Below, piece after piece: positions 35,985-44,571 of a stretch of 64,000 nt of DNA. Under the pieces are notes generated by a model. It ran no database searches, was not told the origin of the DNA, and was given only the letters and a program-made list of their open reading frames with translations. This stretch comes from Komarekiella atlantica HA4396-MV6 (lineage in GTDB: Bacteria; Cyanobacteriota; Cyanobacteriia; Cyanobacteriales; Nostocaceae), in the NCBI GenBank assembly GCA_019359395.1, contig JAHHHK010000029.1, positions 1-64,000 on the forward strand, written 5' to 3'. The translations under genes were made by a program, and so were the position numbers. The first letter of the stretch is position 1, and each line of letters starts with the position of its first letter.

Positions 35985-37151
35985 ATGAAGCTGGCAGCAA
36001 GAGTAAGTAAGGTAACACCTTCTTTGACCTTAGCGATCGCAGCCAAGGCTAAGGCACTGAAGGCAGACGGCATAGATGTTTGCAGTTTTAGCGCTGGAGA
36101 ACCAGATTTTGACACCCCAGCGCATATCAAAGCCGCAGCAGTGAAAGCTTTGGATGAAGGCAAAACCAAGTATGGCCCCGCCGCCGGAGAACCAAAGTTA
36201 AGGGATGCGATCGCCCACAAGCTGAAAACTGATAATGGTCTTGATTACAAGTCAGAGAATGTCATCGTCACCAACGGCGGTAAGCATTCTCTATACAACT
36301 TGATGGTGGCACTAATTGATCTAGGTGATGAAGTAATCATCCCTGCACCTTACTGGCTTAGTTATCCCGAAATGGTAACTTTAGTAGGTGGGATACCAGT
36401 AATTGTAACTACAGATGCAACAACTGGATATAAAATTACCCCCGAACAACTCCGCAAGTCAATCACGCCTAAAACCAAGCTATTTATCCTCAACTCCCCA
36501 TCCAACCCCACAGGGATGGTTTACACGCCAGATGAAATCAAAGCACTGGCGCAGGTAATAGTTGATGCAGATATCTTAGTCGTCTCTGACGAGATTTACG
36601 AAAAGATTCTCTACGACGGTGCAGAACATATCAGCATCGGTTCTCTTGGTAAAGAAATCTTTGACCGCACCTTGATTAGTAATGGGTTTGCCAAAGCTTA
36701 CTCAATGACAGGATGGCGTCTTGGCTATTTAGCTGGGCCAGCCGAGATTATTAAAGCCGCGAGTACCATCCAAGGACATAGTACATCTAACGTGTGTACC
36801 TTTGCTCAATATGGGGCGATCGCTGCTTTGGAAGGTTCCCAAGACTGTGTAGAAGAAATGCGCCAAGCTTTCGCCAAACGCCGACAGGTAATGTTAGATA
36901 GACTCAACGCCATTCCTGGATTGAGTACAGCAAAACCAGATGGCGCTTTTTATCTATTCCCCGACATCAGCAAAACTGGTCTAAAATCCCTGGAATTTTG
37001 TGACGCTTTACTTGAAGAACGCCAAGTTGCAGTCATTCCCGGAATCGCCTTTGGTGCTGATTACAATATTCGTCTTTCCTACGCCACAGATATGGCAACA
37101 ATTGAAAAAGGGATGGATAGGTTAGAGAAATTTGTCAAGTCGCGGATTTAG
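35985..37151 (+). CDS. aspC: aspartate aminotransferase (class I, PLP)
   Basis: 388 aa from ATG 35985; a GTG 27 bp upstream is open, but the family usually starts at this Met. [45 protein letters not shown] and [21 protein letters not shown] (PLP Lys in [10 protein letters not shown]) are the fold type I aspartate/prephenate aminotransferase set, subgroup 1-gamma. It transfers amino groups between aspartate and 2-oxoglutarate; bifunctional prephenate use is known in relatives. It stands alone between the repeat protein and the toxin-antitoxin pair. Confidence 0.92.
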   Translation: MKLAARVSKVTPSLTLAIAAKAKALKADGIDVCSFSAGEPDFDTPAHIKAAAVKALDEGKTKYGPAAGEPKLRDAIAHKLKTDNGLDYKSENVIVTNGGKHSLYNLMVALIDLGDEVIIPAPYWLSYPEMVTLVGGIPVIVTTDATTGYKITPEQLRKSITPKTKLFILNSPSNPTGMVYTPDEIKALAQVIVDADILVVSDEIYEKILYDGAEHISIGSLGKEIFDRTLISNGFAKAYSMTGWRLGYLAGPAEIIKAASTIQGHSTSNVCTFAQYGAIAALEGSQDCVEEMRQAFAKRRQVMLDRLNAIPGLSTAKPDGAFYLFPDISKTGLKSLEFCDALLEERQVAVIPGIAFGADYNIRLSYATDMATIEKGMDRLEKFVKSRI

Positions 37152-37254
37152 TTAGTTGTTAGTTGTGAGGAGAATTTACCAACTCTCGAACTCTACCTTT
37201 TCCATTCAGAACTGGTGGAGTTCATTTTCCAAACTGAAGTTCCGAGTTCTGATA

Positions 37255-37665
37255 TTATGCTGAATTTTGCATCAAAGGGTATGGTTGAATCAAAATCTGT
37301 GCCGGAATCCCCAATTGTTGATGCAAACCCCGAATCATCTCCAACGTTAGCGCCTGCTTGCGATGCAAAATGTCGGCAATTTCTGATTTACTGCCAATAA
37401 CAGGCTCTAATTCATCTACAGACAACCCACGGGATTCGAGATAATATAAGACTGCTTCAATAGGATCTGGTGCTTCGATTGGGTAATGCCTTTGCTCGTA
37501 TACTTCCACAAGCGTAGTTAAAACTTCCAAGCGGTCAAACTCTGGTGTATTTAGTTCCGCATCAAATAATCTTTCAATTTCATCAAGCGCAGCACGATAA
37601 TCAGCTTCAGTGCGGATCGGACGGGTTTCAAGCATAGATATTACTGCCTCAAATACTTGTTGCAT
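37255..37665 (-). CDS. higA: HigA-type antitoxin (HTH) of a HigBA module
   Basis: 136 aa. The N-terminus is an acidic helix (EADYRAALDEIERLFDAELNTPEFDRLEVLTTLVEVYEQRHYP). The C-terminal half has an XRE-like helix-turn-helix: GLSVDELEPVIGSKSEIADILHRKQALTLEMIRGLHQQLGIP. That layout is the usual long HigA. It overlaps the toxin gene by 17 bp. The antitoxin binds the toxin and represses the shared promoter. Confidence 0.85.
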   Translation of the reverse strand: MQQVFEAVISMLETRPIRTEADYRAALDEIERLFDAELNTPEFDRLEVLTTLVEVYEQRHYPIEAPDPIEAVLYYLESRGLSVDELEPVIGSKSEIADILHRKQALTLEMIRGLHQQLGIPAQILIQPYPLMQNSA

Positions 37666-37945
37666 CTACGTTATCGTATTCTTTATGCGTTCCAAGAAAA
37701 CGAATAAAAATAATTCCAATATCATAACGAACATGAACAATTAAGCGATAATCGTTACCTTTGATATTAAAAACAACACGGTTATTAGCAAGAATACTGG
37801 CATTGCGATAGGTACTTTTAATATTTGCCGGATTATCCCATTCTGCACGAGATGCTTCATCAAACCAAGCCTTTAATGGCTGTTCAGCATCGGGATATAC
37901 TTCCCAAAACTTTCGTAATGTGCTGCGGGCAATGATTCGCATCAT
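37649..37945 (-). CDS. higB: HigB-type toxin (mRNA interferase) of a HigBA module
   Basis: 98 aa from ATG 37945 (MMRIIARSTLRKFWEVYPDAEQPLKAWFDEASRAEW). The tail is GNDYRLIVHVRYDIGIIFIRFLGTHKEYDNVDA, the characteristic HigB strand-and-Tyr/Asp end of the RelE-like fold. Toxin before antitoxin, with an overlap, is the HigBA order. The toxin cleaves mRNA on the ribosome. A longer frame to 37987 reads a Cys-rich stretch and is unlikely to be translated. Confidence 0.86.
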   Translation of the reverse strand: MMRIIARSTLRKFWEVYPDAEQPLKAWFDEASRAEWDNPANIKSTYRNASILANNRVVFNIKGNDYRLIVHVRYDIGIIFIRFLGTHKEYDNVDATSI

Positions 37946-38116
37946 GAAATTATAATTACAACGATTACAGCACTGAGGGTATGACAATTATGCTTTTAAG
38001 GTTTGCAGCATAAGGATTATACAAGGGTGCATTATTCTAACTTTAGTGGAGAATAGATTCCGCATTCTTGTACAATCCTTGTTCCCCCTCTCTCTGCCTA
38101 CCCGGCTTCTCTTCTC

Positions 38117-39304
38117 CTAAACCAACCCCATCTCTTGCAAACCTTGACGTAGCCTCTTGGCTTCTTCGGGGTTGTATTTTTCGTGGAGGGCGATCGCTTT
38201 TTTAAAGACTGTTAAACTATCTTGGTGATTGCCAGCTTTGAGTAATACTACACCCAAATTTTGATAGGCTTCAGCATAGTTGGGATTTAATTTGATTGCT
38301 GCTTGGTAAGCAGCGATCGCCTCAGTCAACAATCCCATTGCTTTGAATATCATCCCCAAATTATAATGTCCGACAACAAAAGTAGGGTCAATCTTCAAAG
38401 TTGTGGCGTAAGCATTTTTTGCACCGTTTAAATCTCCCCCTGCTTTGAGTAAGTTACCCAGATTGTTGTATGCTCCTAATTTCAGCATGGGGTAAATTGG
38501 CAACTTAATCGCGGCTTGATAGTGAGAAATAGCCTGTGGGAAATTTCGCAAACGACTATGGGCAATACCTAAATGGTATTGGAGTTCGTATAAAATATCG
38601 TAGTTTTCTTCACTAGCCGCAACTCCTCGTTTCAGCAACTCCATACCTTCGGCAATTTTCCCAGTTTCCACATACAGCGCCCCCAACTTACTGCAAACAT
38701 AGGGATCATCAGGATGAGTAGCCAGAAACGCTTCCATCGCGGCGGCGGCTTTGGCATATTTGTTGTTTTGGGCGATCGCGTTTTTTTGATATCCTGTGTG
38801 TAAAATTGCTACCCCTGGTAAATAACCTACCTGCCAATTGGGGTCTTTCATTAACATTACTGACACACTGTCATCTACCAAAGCATGGTAGGGACGTTCA
38901 AAGCGAATATCTGGGTGATTGCGAAATAGTCGGGAAACTAGAGAATAGGGAGATTGTTCTGCACCAACTTCTTGGCGGACGAGGTTGATTAGCAAATATT
39001 CATCTCTGGCGATCGCTTCTTTCAATTGCGGTACAATTCCTGATGTCAGCATCTCATCAGCATCCAATACCAAAACCCAGTCACCTGTAACGTATTTAAG
39101 CGCTGCATTCCGAGCAGCACTAAAGTCATTGCACCATTGAAAGTGATGGACTTTTGCACCGAATTGTTTGGCAATATAGGGAGTACGATCAATTGAGCCT
39201 GTATCTACAATTACCATTTCATCTACTACTTTTCTGACACTGCTCAGACATTTAGACAGTGTTGCTGCTTCATTTTTGACAATCATGCACAGACTGAGAC
39301 TCAT
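38117..39304 (-). CDS. glycosyltransferase family 2 with C-terminal TPRs
   Basis: 395 aa. GT2 domain in residues 1-210: LSLCMIVKNEAATLSKCLSSV, VDTGSIDRTPYIAKQFGAKV, NDFSAARNAALKYVTGDWVLVLDADEML (DxD). After it are five or more TPR units, e.g. AISHYQAAIKLPIYPMLKLGAYNNLGNLLKAGGDLNGA and NPNYAEAYQNLGVVLLKAGNHQDSL. No membrane helices. This is the SunS-like/O-GlcNAc-type cytoplasmic arrangement widespread in Nostoc. Acceptor and sugar are unknown; TPRs may hold a protein partner. Confidence 0.85.
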   Translation of the reverse strand: MSLSLCMIVKNEAATLSKCLSSVRKVVDEMVIVDTGSIDRTPYIAKQFGAKVHHFQWCNDFSAARNAALKYVTGDWVLVLDADEMLTSGIVPQLKEAIARDEYLLINLVRQEVGAEQSPYSLVSRLFRNHPDIRFERPYHALVDDSVSVMLMKDPNWQVGYLPGVAILHTGYQKNAIAQNNKYAKAAAAMEAFLATHPDDPYVCSKLGALYVETGKIAEGMELLKRGVAASEENYDILYELQYHLGIAHSRLRNFPQAISHYQAAIKLPIYPMLKLGAYNNLGNLLKAGGDLNGAKNAYATTLKIDPTFVVGHYNLGMIFKAMGLLTEAIAAYQAAIKLNPNYAEAYQNLGVVLLKAGNHQDSLTVFKKAIALHEKYNPEEAKRLRQGLQEMGLV

Positions 39305-39311
39305 ATAATGC

Positions 39312-39339
39312 GTAATTCGTAATTCGTAATTCGTAATTC
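39312..39339. repeat. four tandem GTAATTC heptamers
   Basis: Four exact copies of GTAATTC, eight bp upstream of the GT2 gene start. Two related GAATTAC units occur at 25446-25459. The array would lie in the 5' leader or promoter of the GT2 gene. Confidence 0.85.
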
Positions 39340-39583
39340 GTTATTAATATACACAGATAAATGCTGAATACAGGCGGTTTTGAGTATGTTGTCTGGTTTT
39401 AGAAAAAATACATACTTTCCCAATTTGATATCATAAGCTGATCACTATCCCCTTACCTTATGTAATTCAAGTTTACAACTCGCTTATACTATTATCTTTG
39501 CTTATACTTAGTACTTTAATTCTGTGCAAAAATCAAGATTAAGAATCAGTGAGTGAGTAATTCTAGCGGAAAGGGTAAATGTA

Positions 39584-41008
39584 ATGCAGGGTCAAACCGT
39601 GGGTGGACGTTACCAAATTCTCACTCAACTAGGACAAGGGGGATTTGGTAAGACTTACTTAGCTCAAGACATGCAAAGACCAGGAAATCCGCACTGTGTT
39701 GTTAAGCATTTTAAACCACTCTCTACCGATCCATACACATTAGAGCAAGCCAAACGTTTATTTGACCTAGAAGCAGCCACCCTAGAAACATTGGGAAAGT
39801 GCGATCAAATTCCCCAACTTTTAGCTCACTTTGAAGACAATCAAGAATTTTATTTAGTTCAAGAATTTATTGTAGGTCACGACCTCAGTCAAGAAATACC
39901 TCCTATAGGCAACCTCCTAACTGAAGCTGAGGTAATTCAACTTTTAAAAGACATTTTGGAAGTTCTCGCAGTTGTTCATCGACACAATGTAATTCACCGA
40001 GATATTAAACCTGCCAATATTCGGCGAAGAAAATCAGATAACAAAATAGTGTTAATTGACTTTGGAGCAGTCAAACAAATCAGTACTCAGATAGCGAATT
40101 CTCAAGGCAAAGCAAGTGTTACTGTTGTGATTGGCACTCATGGTTATATGCCAAGTGAACAAGCCAATCAAGTCCCAAATTTGAGTAGCGACATCTATGC
40201 GGTGGGAATTATTGCTATCCAAGCCTTGACTGGAATTAATCCTGCTGTTGATGGTGGGCAAAGATTACCCAGATCCACTACAGGAGAAATTGATTGGCGA
40301 AACCAAGCACAAGTTAGCCCGGAGCTAGCAGAAATTATTGATAAAATGGTGCGTTATGACTTTCGTCAACGTTACTCTACAGCCGAGTCAGTATTGCATG
40401 TTTTAAATAGGCTAGAACAAATACCAGTTACGGCAATTGAACAAACATCTTTGCGATTTGCACCACCGAGAAAACTTTTGCTTGCACTAGGAATAATCGC
40501 AGCAGTTGCTATGGTTGTTATATTTTTATCCCAATTAATCACCCCAGCTTCCAAGTTTTTGATCTATGAAAATTCTAGTTATGGAATAAAGATAAACTAT
40601 CCTGAGAATTGGGCAAGACAAGATGTAGCAAACCCTGTCACTGGAGAGTTAGTTACATTCTTATCACCAAAACAAAGTGACGCTGATAAATTTCAAGAAA
40701 AGCTAACTATTAGTACAGAACCACTTTCTAGCACCTTAGATGAATCTAGAGATTTATTTATACAGGAAATTAAGAATAGTTTGTCAGGGGCTAATATTTT
40801 GGATACGAGTGAAACAACTCTGGCGAATAAAAGAGCGAATAAATTAGTTTTTACTGGGAAAAGTGGAGAGAATAGTTTAAAAAATCTCCAAGTTTGGACT
40901 TTAAGGGGCGATCAAGCATACGTCATCACCTATACAGCAGCAATAGATGATTATGATAAGTTTGTGCAAACAGCAGAAACAATGATTAAATCATTTGAAA
41001 TTAATTAA
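39584..41008 (+). CDS. Ser/Thr protein kinase with extracytoplasmic PsbP/Mog1-like domain
   Basis: 474 aa. Kinase domain in residues 8-280: LGQGGFGKTYLA (Gly loop), CVVKHF (Lys), HRDIKPANI (catalytic loop), LIDFGAVKQ (DFG), TVVIGTHGYMPSEQ and SSDIYAVGIIAIQALTG. One membrane helix (LLALGIIAAVAMVVIFLSQLI, about 300-320) is followed by about 150 residues, YENSSYGIKINYPENWARQDV to QTAETMIKSFEIN, which look like the PsbP/Mog1 fold. It is a Hanks-type receptor kinase of the PknB group. The ligand of the outer domain is unknown. Confidence 0.9.
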   Translation: MQGQTVGGRYQILTQLGQGGFGKTYLAQDMQRPGNPHCVVKHFKPLSTDPYTLEQAKRLFDLEAATLETLGKCDQIPQLLAHFEDNQEFYLVQEFIVGHDLSQEIPPIGNLLTEAEVIQLLKDILEVLAVVHRHNVIHRDIKPANIRRRKSDNKIVLIDFGAVKQISTQIANSQGKASVTVVIGTHGYMPSEQANQVPNLSSDIYAVGIIAIQALTGINPAVDGGQRLPRSTTGEIDWRNQAQVSPELAEIIDKMVRYDFRQRYSTAESVLHVLNRLEQIPVTAIEQTSLRFAPPRKLLLALGIIAAVAMVVIFLSQLITPASKFLIYENSSYGIKINYPENWARQDVANPVTGELVTFLSPKQSDADKFQEKLTISTEPLSSTLDESRDLFIQEIKNSLSGANILDTSETTLANKRANKLVFTGKSGENSLKNLQVWTLRGDQAYVITYTAAIDDYDKFVQTAETMIKSFEIN

Positions 41009-41087
41009 TTATGCAAGAAGCAGGAAAATTTTAGATTTTACAGCAGATTTCAGGTAAATAAAGTACATAAATAAAACCCGAAACTCT

Positions 41088-41115
41088 GTAGAGACGTTAC
41101 ATCTACGGTCTCTAC
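41088..41115. repeat. degenerate GAGACGTTGC palindrome
   Basis: GTAGAGACGTTAC then GGTCTCTAC, a decayed version of the palindromic core that occurs intact 75 bp further at 41190-41218. Directly follows the kinase gene. Confidence 0.65.
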
Positions 41116-41151
41116 TGCTGCTGTATATTTTAGATTTTGGATTGAATAATC

Positions 41152-41470
41152 TAATACCAATTAAAAAAACAATGTGACAGATAGACCATGTAGAGACGTT
41201 GCATTGCAACGTCTCTACCAGAGGATTTGTTGCAATCATTACATGACTTACGCACAGGTAACGGAAAATCGTAGACGCGGAGCGGCTTGCCGCAGCGAAG
41301 CCAGTGCGTTGGGCGGGTTCCCCGACTTGAAGCAACTGGCGCGACACAGAGGGCACGGTGAAACAGCGCTGCGGGAGGGTTTCCCTCCGCAGGCGACTGT
41401 AAACCCGAAGGGAGAAATAAGAGTTTCAGAGAGTTTTTGCGTAAGTCCTACATTAATTGAATCGGTATAA
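41152..41470. mobile_element. GAGACGTTGC miniature element, interrupted by a second element
   Basis: The outer element starts AATACCAATTAAAA (41153) and its core palindrome is 41190-41218. Its right end, CATTAATTGAATCGGTATAA, is at 41451-41470. An uninterrupted relative at 50092-50212 has these parts joined. The two halves are split by the 209-bp insert 41242-41450. The terminal TATACCAA/TTGGTATA-like ends resemble inverted repeats of a MITE. Confidence 0.75.
41242..41450. mobile_element. 209-bp MITE-like insert with GACTTACGCA terminal repeats and 5-bp target duplication
   Basis: Left end CATGACTTACGCACAG; right end, reverse-complemented, TAGGACTTACGCAAA. CATTA stands on both sides (41237-41241 and 41451-41455), and removing one copy plus the insert restores the outer element. 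The interior is GC-rich repeat DNA with no intact transposase, so movement would need an enzyme encoded elsewhere. Confidence 0.75.
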
Positions 41471-41558
41471 AATCCGGTTTGGAAAGTTCTGAGCAAAGCG
41501 TAAAATTGCAAATTCAAAATTGAATGAGCAGAGGAGTGGGAGATCAGCGGCTCGTTCA

Positions 41559-41825
41559 CGAATATCAAACACTCGTCCGCGAATATCAAACACTCGTCCA
41601 CGAATATCAAACACTCGTCCACGAATATCAAACACTCGTCCACGAATATCAAACACTCGTCCACGAATATCAAACACTCGTCTGCGAATATCAAAGACTC
41701 GTCCGCGAATATCAAAGACTCGTCCGCGAATATCAAAGACTCGTCCGCGAATATCAAACACTCGTCCGCGAATATCAAACACTCGTCCGCGAATATCAAA
41801 CACTCGTCCGCGAATATCAAAGACT
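41559..41825. repeat. 21-bp minisatellite, 13 copies
   Basis: Thirteen head-to-tail units of CGAATATCAAACACTCGTCCR (20 bases shown; 21-bp period) starting every 21 bp from 41559 to 41811, the last one incomplete. Units differ at only a few positions (AAACA/AAAGA, CCACG/CCGCG). Because 21 is a multiple of three and the unit has few stops, five of six frames are open through it. One frame gives a 121-codon product of HEYQTLV heptads; there is no good ribosome site, so I do not call a gene. Confidence 0.9.
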
Positions 41826-41908
41826 AAACTTATGGCAGAATATTAAAGCTTTTTCCTTAAATCTCACCTCAGTAGAGCAAAATCGATAAATACGAGGTTG
41901 AGTTATTG

Positions 41909-43540
41909 TTAAAGCTTTTTAATTAACTCCAGCACTTTTTGGTAATCTTCTGTTTTTCCTTGTTCTTGAAAGAGGTTAGCGGCTTTTTGTAAATCTGCGA
42001 TCGCCCATTGCTTGTCTCCCAAGGCAGCGCGGACAATTCCCTTGCTGTAGTAGGCTTGAGCATAGTTAGGATTAATCTTCAGGGCTTGGTTGTAGTCAGA
42101 AATTGCTCCTTGCAAATCTTCTAAGTTAGAACGGGCAATTCCCCGGCTATAGTAGACATTGGCATAATTGGGATTAATCTTCAGGGCTTCGTTGTAATCA
42201 GAAATTGCTCCTTCCAAGTCTCCCAAGGCAGTGCGGGCAATTCCTCGATTGTTGTAGGCTAAAGCATAGTTGGGATTAAGCTTGAGGGCTTGGTTGTAAT
42301 CGGCAATGGCTCCTTGTTTGTCTCCTGAAGCAGAGCGAGTATTTCCCCGGTTGATGTAGGCTTGGATATAGTTGGGATTAATGTTGAGAGCTTGGCTGTA
42401 ATCAGCGATCGCTCCTTGCAAGTCTCCCAAGTTAGAGCGGGCATTTCCCCGGTTGTTGTAGGCTAAAGTATCTTTGACATTGAGGCGAATTGCTTCGGTT
42501 AAAGCTGCGATCGCTCCTTTATAGTCTTTTAACAAAGAACGAGCAACGCCCTGGATACGTATGGCATCTGCTTTCTTTCCTTGTGTAGCAAATAATTCTG
42601 TAGCTTTTTGTAAATCCTCAACAGCTTTTTGGTTGTCTCCCGACTTGCTGCGGGTCAATCCCAGCCTGTAGTAAGCTTGGGCTAAGTTGGGATTGATGTT
42701 AATGGCTTTAGTGTAATCAGCGATCGCTCCTTGATAGTCCCCTTTGTCATACTTGTCTTCAGCCTGAATAAAAAAGTCATCAGCTTTCGGTGCTGTGGCT
42801 TTTGGTGTGCTAGGAGGACTGACGCCCACATCTGTTTTAGCGCTAGCTGACAGTCTCAAAAAAGTATTAATGGGAACGCCCAAATTAAAACCTGTTTTGA
42901 TAATAATATTGGGATTTTGGTCGGAAATTTGAAAGTTTTCCATAGTATCCCCCATACCATGAATTCCGACTACTTCGCCTTTGTCATTCAACACCGGGCC
43001 GCCACTCATCCCCGGTAACGTATCATTGCTGTAGACTAAAGCGTAGCCATCACGCAGGGGTTTTGAGGCATTAGCAGTAATTTGCCCCGCGACAAAGTTA
43101 TAAATCGAGTTGGAAATGACTGCGGTTGCTTTGGGGAAACCTGCTACATAAGCTGTAGCACCTTCTATGGCTTCGTCCGAGTTGCCGATTTTGGCAACAG
43201 CGTAACTTTGGTTACTGGTAAACTGCACAATCGCTAAATCAACTTCTGGCAGCTTTTTCACAGTTTTGTAATCGAGTGGATAGCGCTGGCCATCTGGGGT
43301 GACAATTTCATAGTTATCTTCAGTTTCGATGACATGCTTAGCTGTCAGAACAGTGTACGTGTCTCCCTCCCGCTGAATAATTACCCCAGTCCCAGAACCG
43401 CTGGGATTGTCAATTAGTACAGTAATTGCTTTGGCAACCTTACTTACCTCAGTTGAGGATAGGGCGATCGCTATTTGGGGTTGTACAAAAGCGATTGATA
43501 CTCCCATCAGTGCCGATGCCAGTGCGTAATCAAATTTCAT
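41909..43540 (-). CDS. secreted trypsin-like protease with TPR tail (copy A)
   Basis: 543 aa. Signal peptide about residues 1-27. The protease domain has His69 in LTAKHVIE, Asp101 in EVDLAIVQF and Ser179 in PGMSGGPVLN, so the triad is complete. A linker (TPKATAPKADDFF) leads to about eight TPR units (residues 255-530), many ending in ALKINPNYA. The family is common in Nostocales and probably acts outside the cytoplasm, with the TPRs binding partners. It is a close paralog of the gene at 44572 and ends with the same QGKTEDYQKVLELIKKL tail. Confidence 0.85.
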   Translation of the reverse strand: MKFDYALASALMGVSIAFVQPQIAIALSSTEVSKVAKAITVLIDNPSGSGTGVIIQREGDTYTVLTAKHVIETEDNYEIVTPDGQRYPLDYKTVKKLPEVDLAIVQFTSNQSYAVAKIGNSDEAIEGATAYVAGFPKATAVISNSIYNFVAGQITANASKPLRDGYALVYSNDTLPGMSGGPVLNDKGEVVGIHGMGDTMENFQISDQNPNIIIKTGFNLGVPINTFLRLSASAKTDVGVSPPSTPKATAPKADDFFIQAEDKYDKGDYQGAIADYTKAININPNLAQAYYRLGLTRSKSGDNQKAVEDLQKATELFATQGKKADAIRIQGVARSLLKDYKGAIAALTEAIRLNVKDTLAYNNRGNARSNLGDLQGAIADYSQALNINPNYIQAYINRGNTRSASGDKQGAIADYNQALKLNPNYALAYNNRGIARTALGDLEGAISDYNEALKINPNYANVYYSRGIARSNLEDLQGAISDYNQALKINPNYAQAYYSKGIVRAALGDKQWAIADLQKAANLFQEQGKTEDYQKVLELIKKL

Positions 43541-43903
43541 AATTTAATTCCCAATAGGCATTAATTTAACTTTGGTAGTAAACAGGTTTACTTTACTTTA
43601 CTTTTTGCACCATACCCAACTTACTGCTAAAGCTTGTTGGTAATCATCTGGTTTTCTTTGTTCTAGATCAAGGTTAGCTGCTTTTCGTAAATCCGCGATG
43701 CCCCCTGCTGATCTCCCAACTCAGAGCAGGCAGTTACCTGGTTGTAATGGGCTGGGGCATCGTAGGGCTAAAATTAAAGATGGTTGTTAGTTCAAAAATG
43801 CAGCCACCATACCTTTTGGTTAAGGGAGAAATTTACCTTTATACTCTTTTCCCAGACCACAAACGAGATAAGAAGGCTTCTGCACCACTACTTGAGATAG
43901 ATC
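43541..43903. other. gap between trypsin-TPR copy A and the Uma2 gene
   Basis: Holds the decayed paralog end (43605-43775) and the putative promoters of copy A (leftward) and the Uma2 gene (rightward). The Uma2 gene appears to have entered between an older array of trypsin-TPR genes. No further feature is recognised. Confidence 0.5.
43605..43775 (-). pseudogene. decayed 3' end of a third trypsin-TPR paralog
   Basis: On the minus strand the DNA aligns with the last TPR and tail of both neighbours. It reads APAHYNQVTACSELGDQQG, then after a one-base loss in the position of the GCGATCGC site, IADLRKAANLDLEQRKPDDYQQALA. Compare copy B: APAYTGRGIARFQLGDKQGAIADLQKAANLNLEQGKTDDYQQLLE. No intact frame covers it. 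It lies between the two complete copies, so the family was once at least three genes in tandem here. Confidence 0.75.
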
Positions 43904-44527
43904 ATGGCTCAAGCTTTACCCAAACAAGTAACCTTTGATGAATTCATCGAGTGGCTGCCAGAAAACTCAGAGGTACGCTACGAACTACATGATGGAGTAA
44001 TTATCCAGATGCCAAAGCCGACTGGGAAGCACTCAAATGTCACTGGCTTCTTGATAGAGGAATTAGTTTTAATTATTATCCAAATGGGAAAGCGCGGTAT
44101 TTGGACAATTCCCAGAGAATCCATTGTCAAGCCTACCAATGAAAAATCAGGCTACGAGCCGGACATCATTGTTTTAGATCAAGAGGCTATCAGCAGCGAA
44201 CCTCGTTGGGAGCGTGAATCAATTATTGAGAATGCTACGAGCGTGAAATTAATTGTTGAAGTTGTCAGTACTAACTGGCGTGATGATTATCATAAAAAGC
44301 TTGCTGACTATGAAGAGATGGGTATTCCTGAATACTGGATTGTGGACTATGCCGCGTTGGGCGGACGGGCATTTCTTGGCAACCCCAAGCAGCCAGCTAT
44401 CTTTATTTACCAATTGGTTGAAGGTGAATATCAAGTTAACCAGTTTAGACAAGGAGATCGCTTAATATCACCAATATTCCCAGATTTAAACTTGACTGCT
44501 GACCAGATTTCTCAGGTGGGAAGTTGA
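43904..44527 (+). CDS. Uma2-family (DUF820) restriction-endonuclease-like protein
   Basis: 207 aa, full length. VTFDEFIEWLPENSEVRYELHDGVIIQM is the family's start. YEPDIIVLD (Asp), LIVEVVSTNWRDDYHKKLADYEEMGIPEYWIVDY (Glu and Lys, then the typical PEYWIVD) form the core. It is transcribed opposite to the two trypsin-TPR genes on its sides. The biological role of Uma2 is unsettled; they spread readily in cyanobacterial genomes, often linked to accessory regions. Confidence 0.88.
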   Translation: MAQALPKQVTFDEFIEWLPENSEVRYELHDGVIIQMPKPTGKHSNVTGFLIEELVLIIIQMGKRGIWTIPRESIVKPTNEKSGYEPDIIVLDQEAISSEPRWERESIIENATSVKLIVEVVSTNWRDDYHKKLADYEEMGIPEYWIVDYAALGGRAFLGNPKQPAIFIYQLVEGEYQVNQFRQGDRLISPIFPDLNLTADQISQVGS

Positions 44528-44571
44528 TATGGCGATCGCTGCGCCCCAGAGATCCTGTCTCTCCTTAGTTC

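Noticed and set aside
37946-37987. Longer N-terminus of the HigB-type toxin
   Set aside because: The extra residues are Cys-rich and unlike HigB; the double Met at 37945 is the family start.
41559-41825. CRISPR array
   Set aside because: Units are directly adjacent with no variable spacers, and no cas gene is near.
41520-41889. Several 100-190-codon frames on both strands over the minisatellite
   Set aside because: They are by-products of a 21-bp period with few stops; no ribosome site or homology supports one over another.
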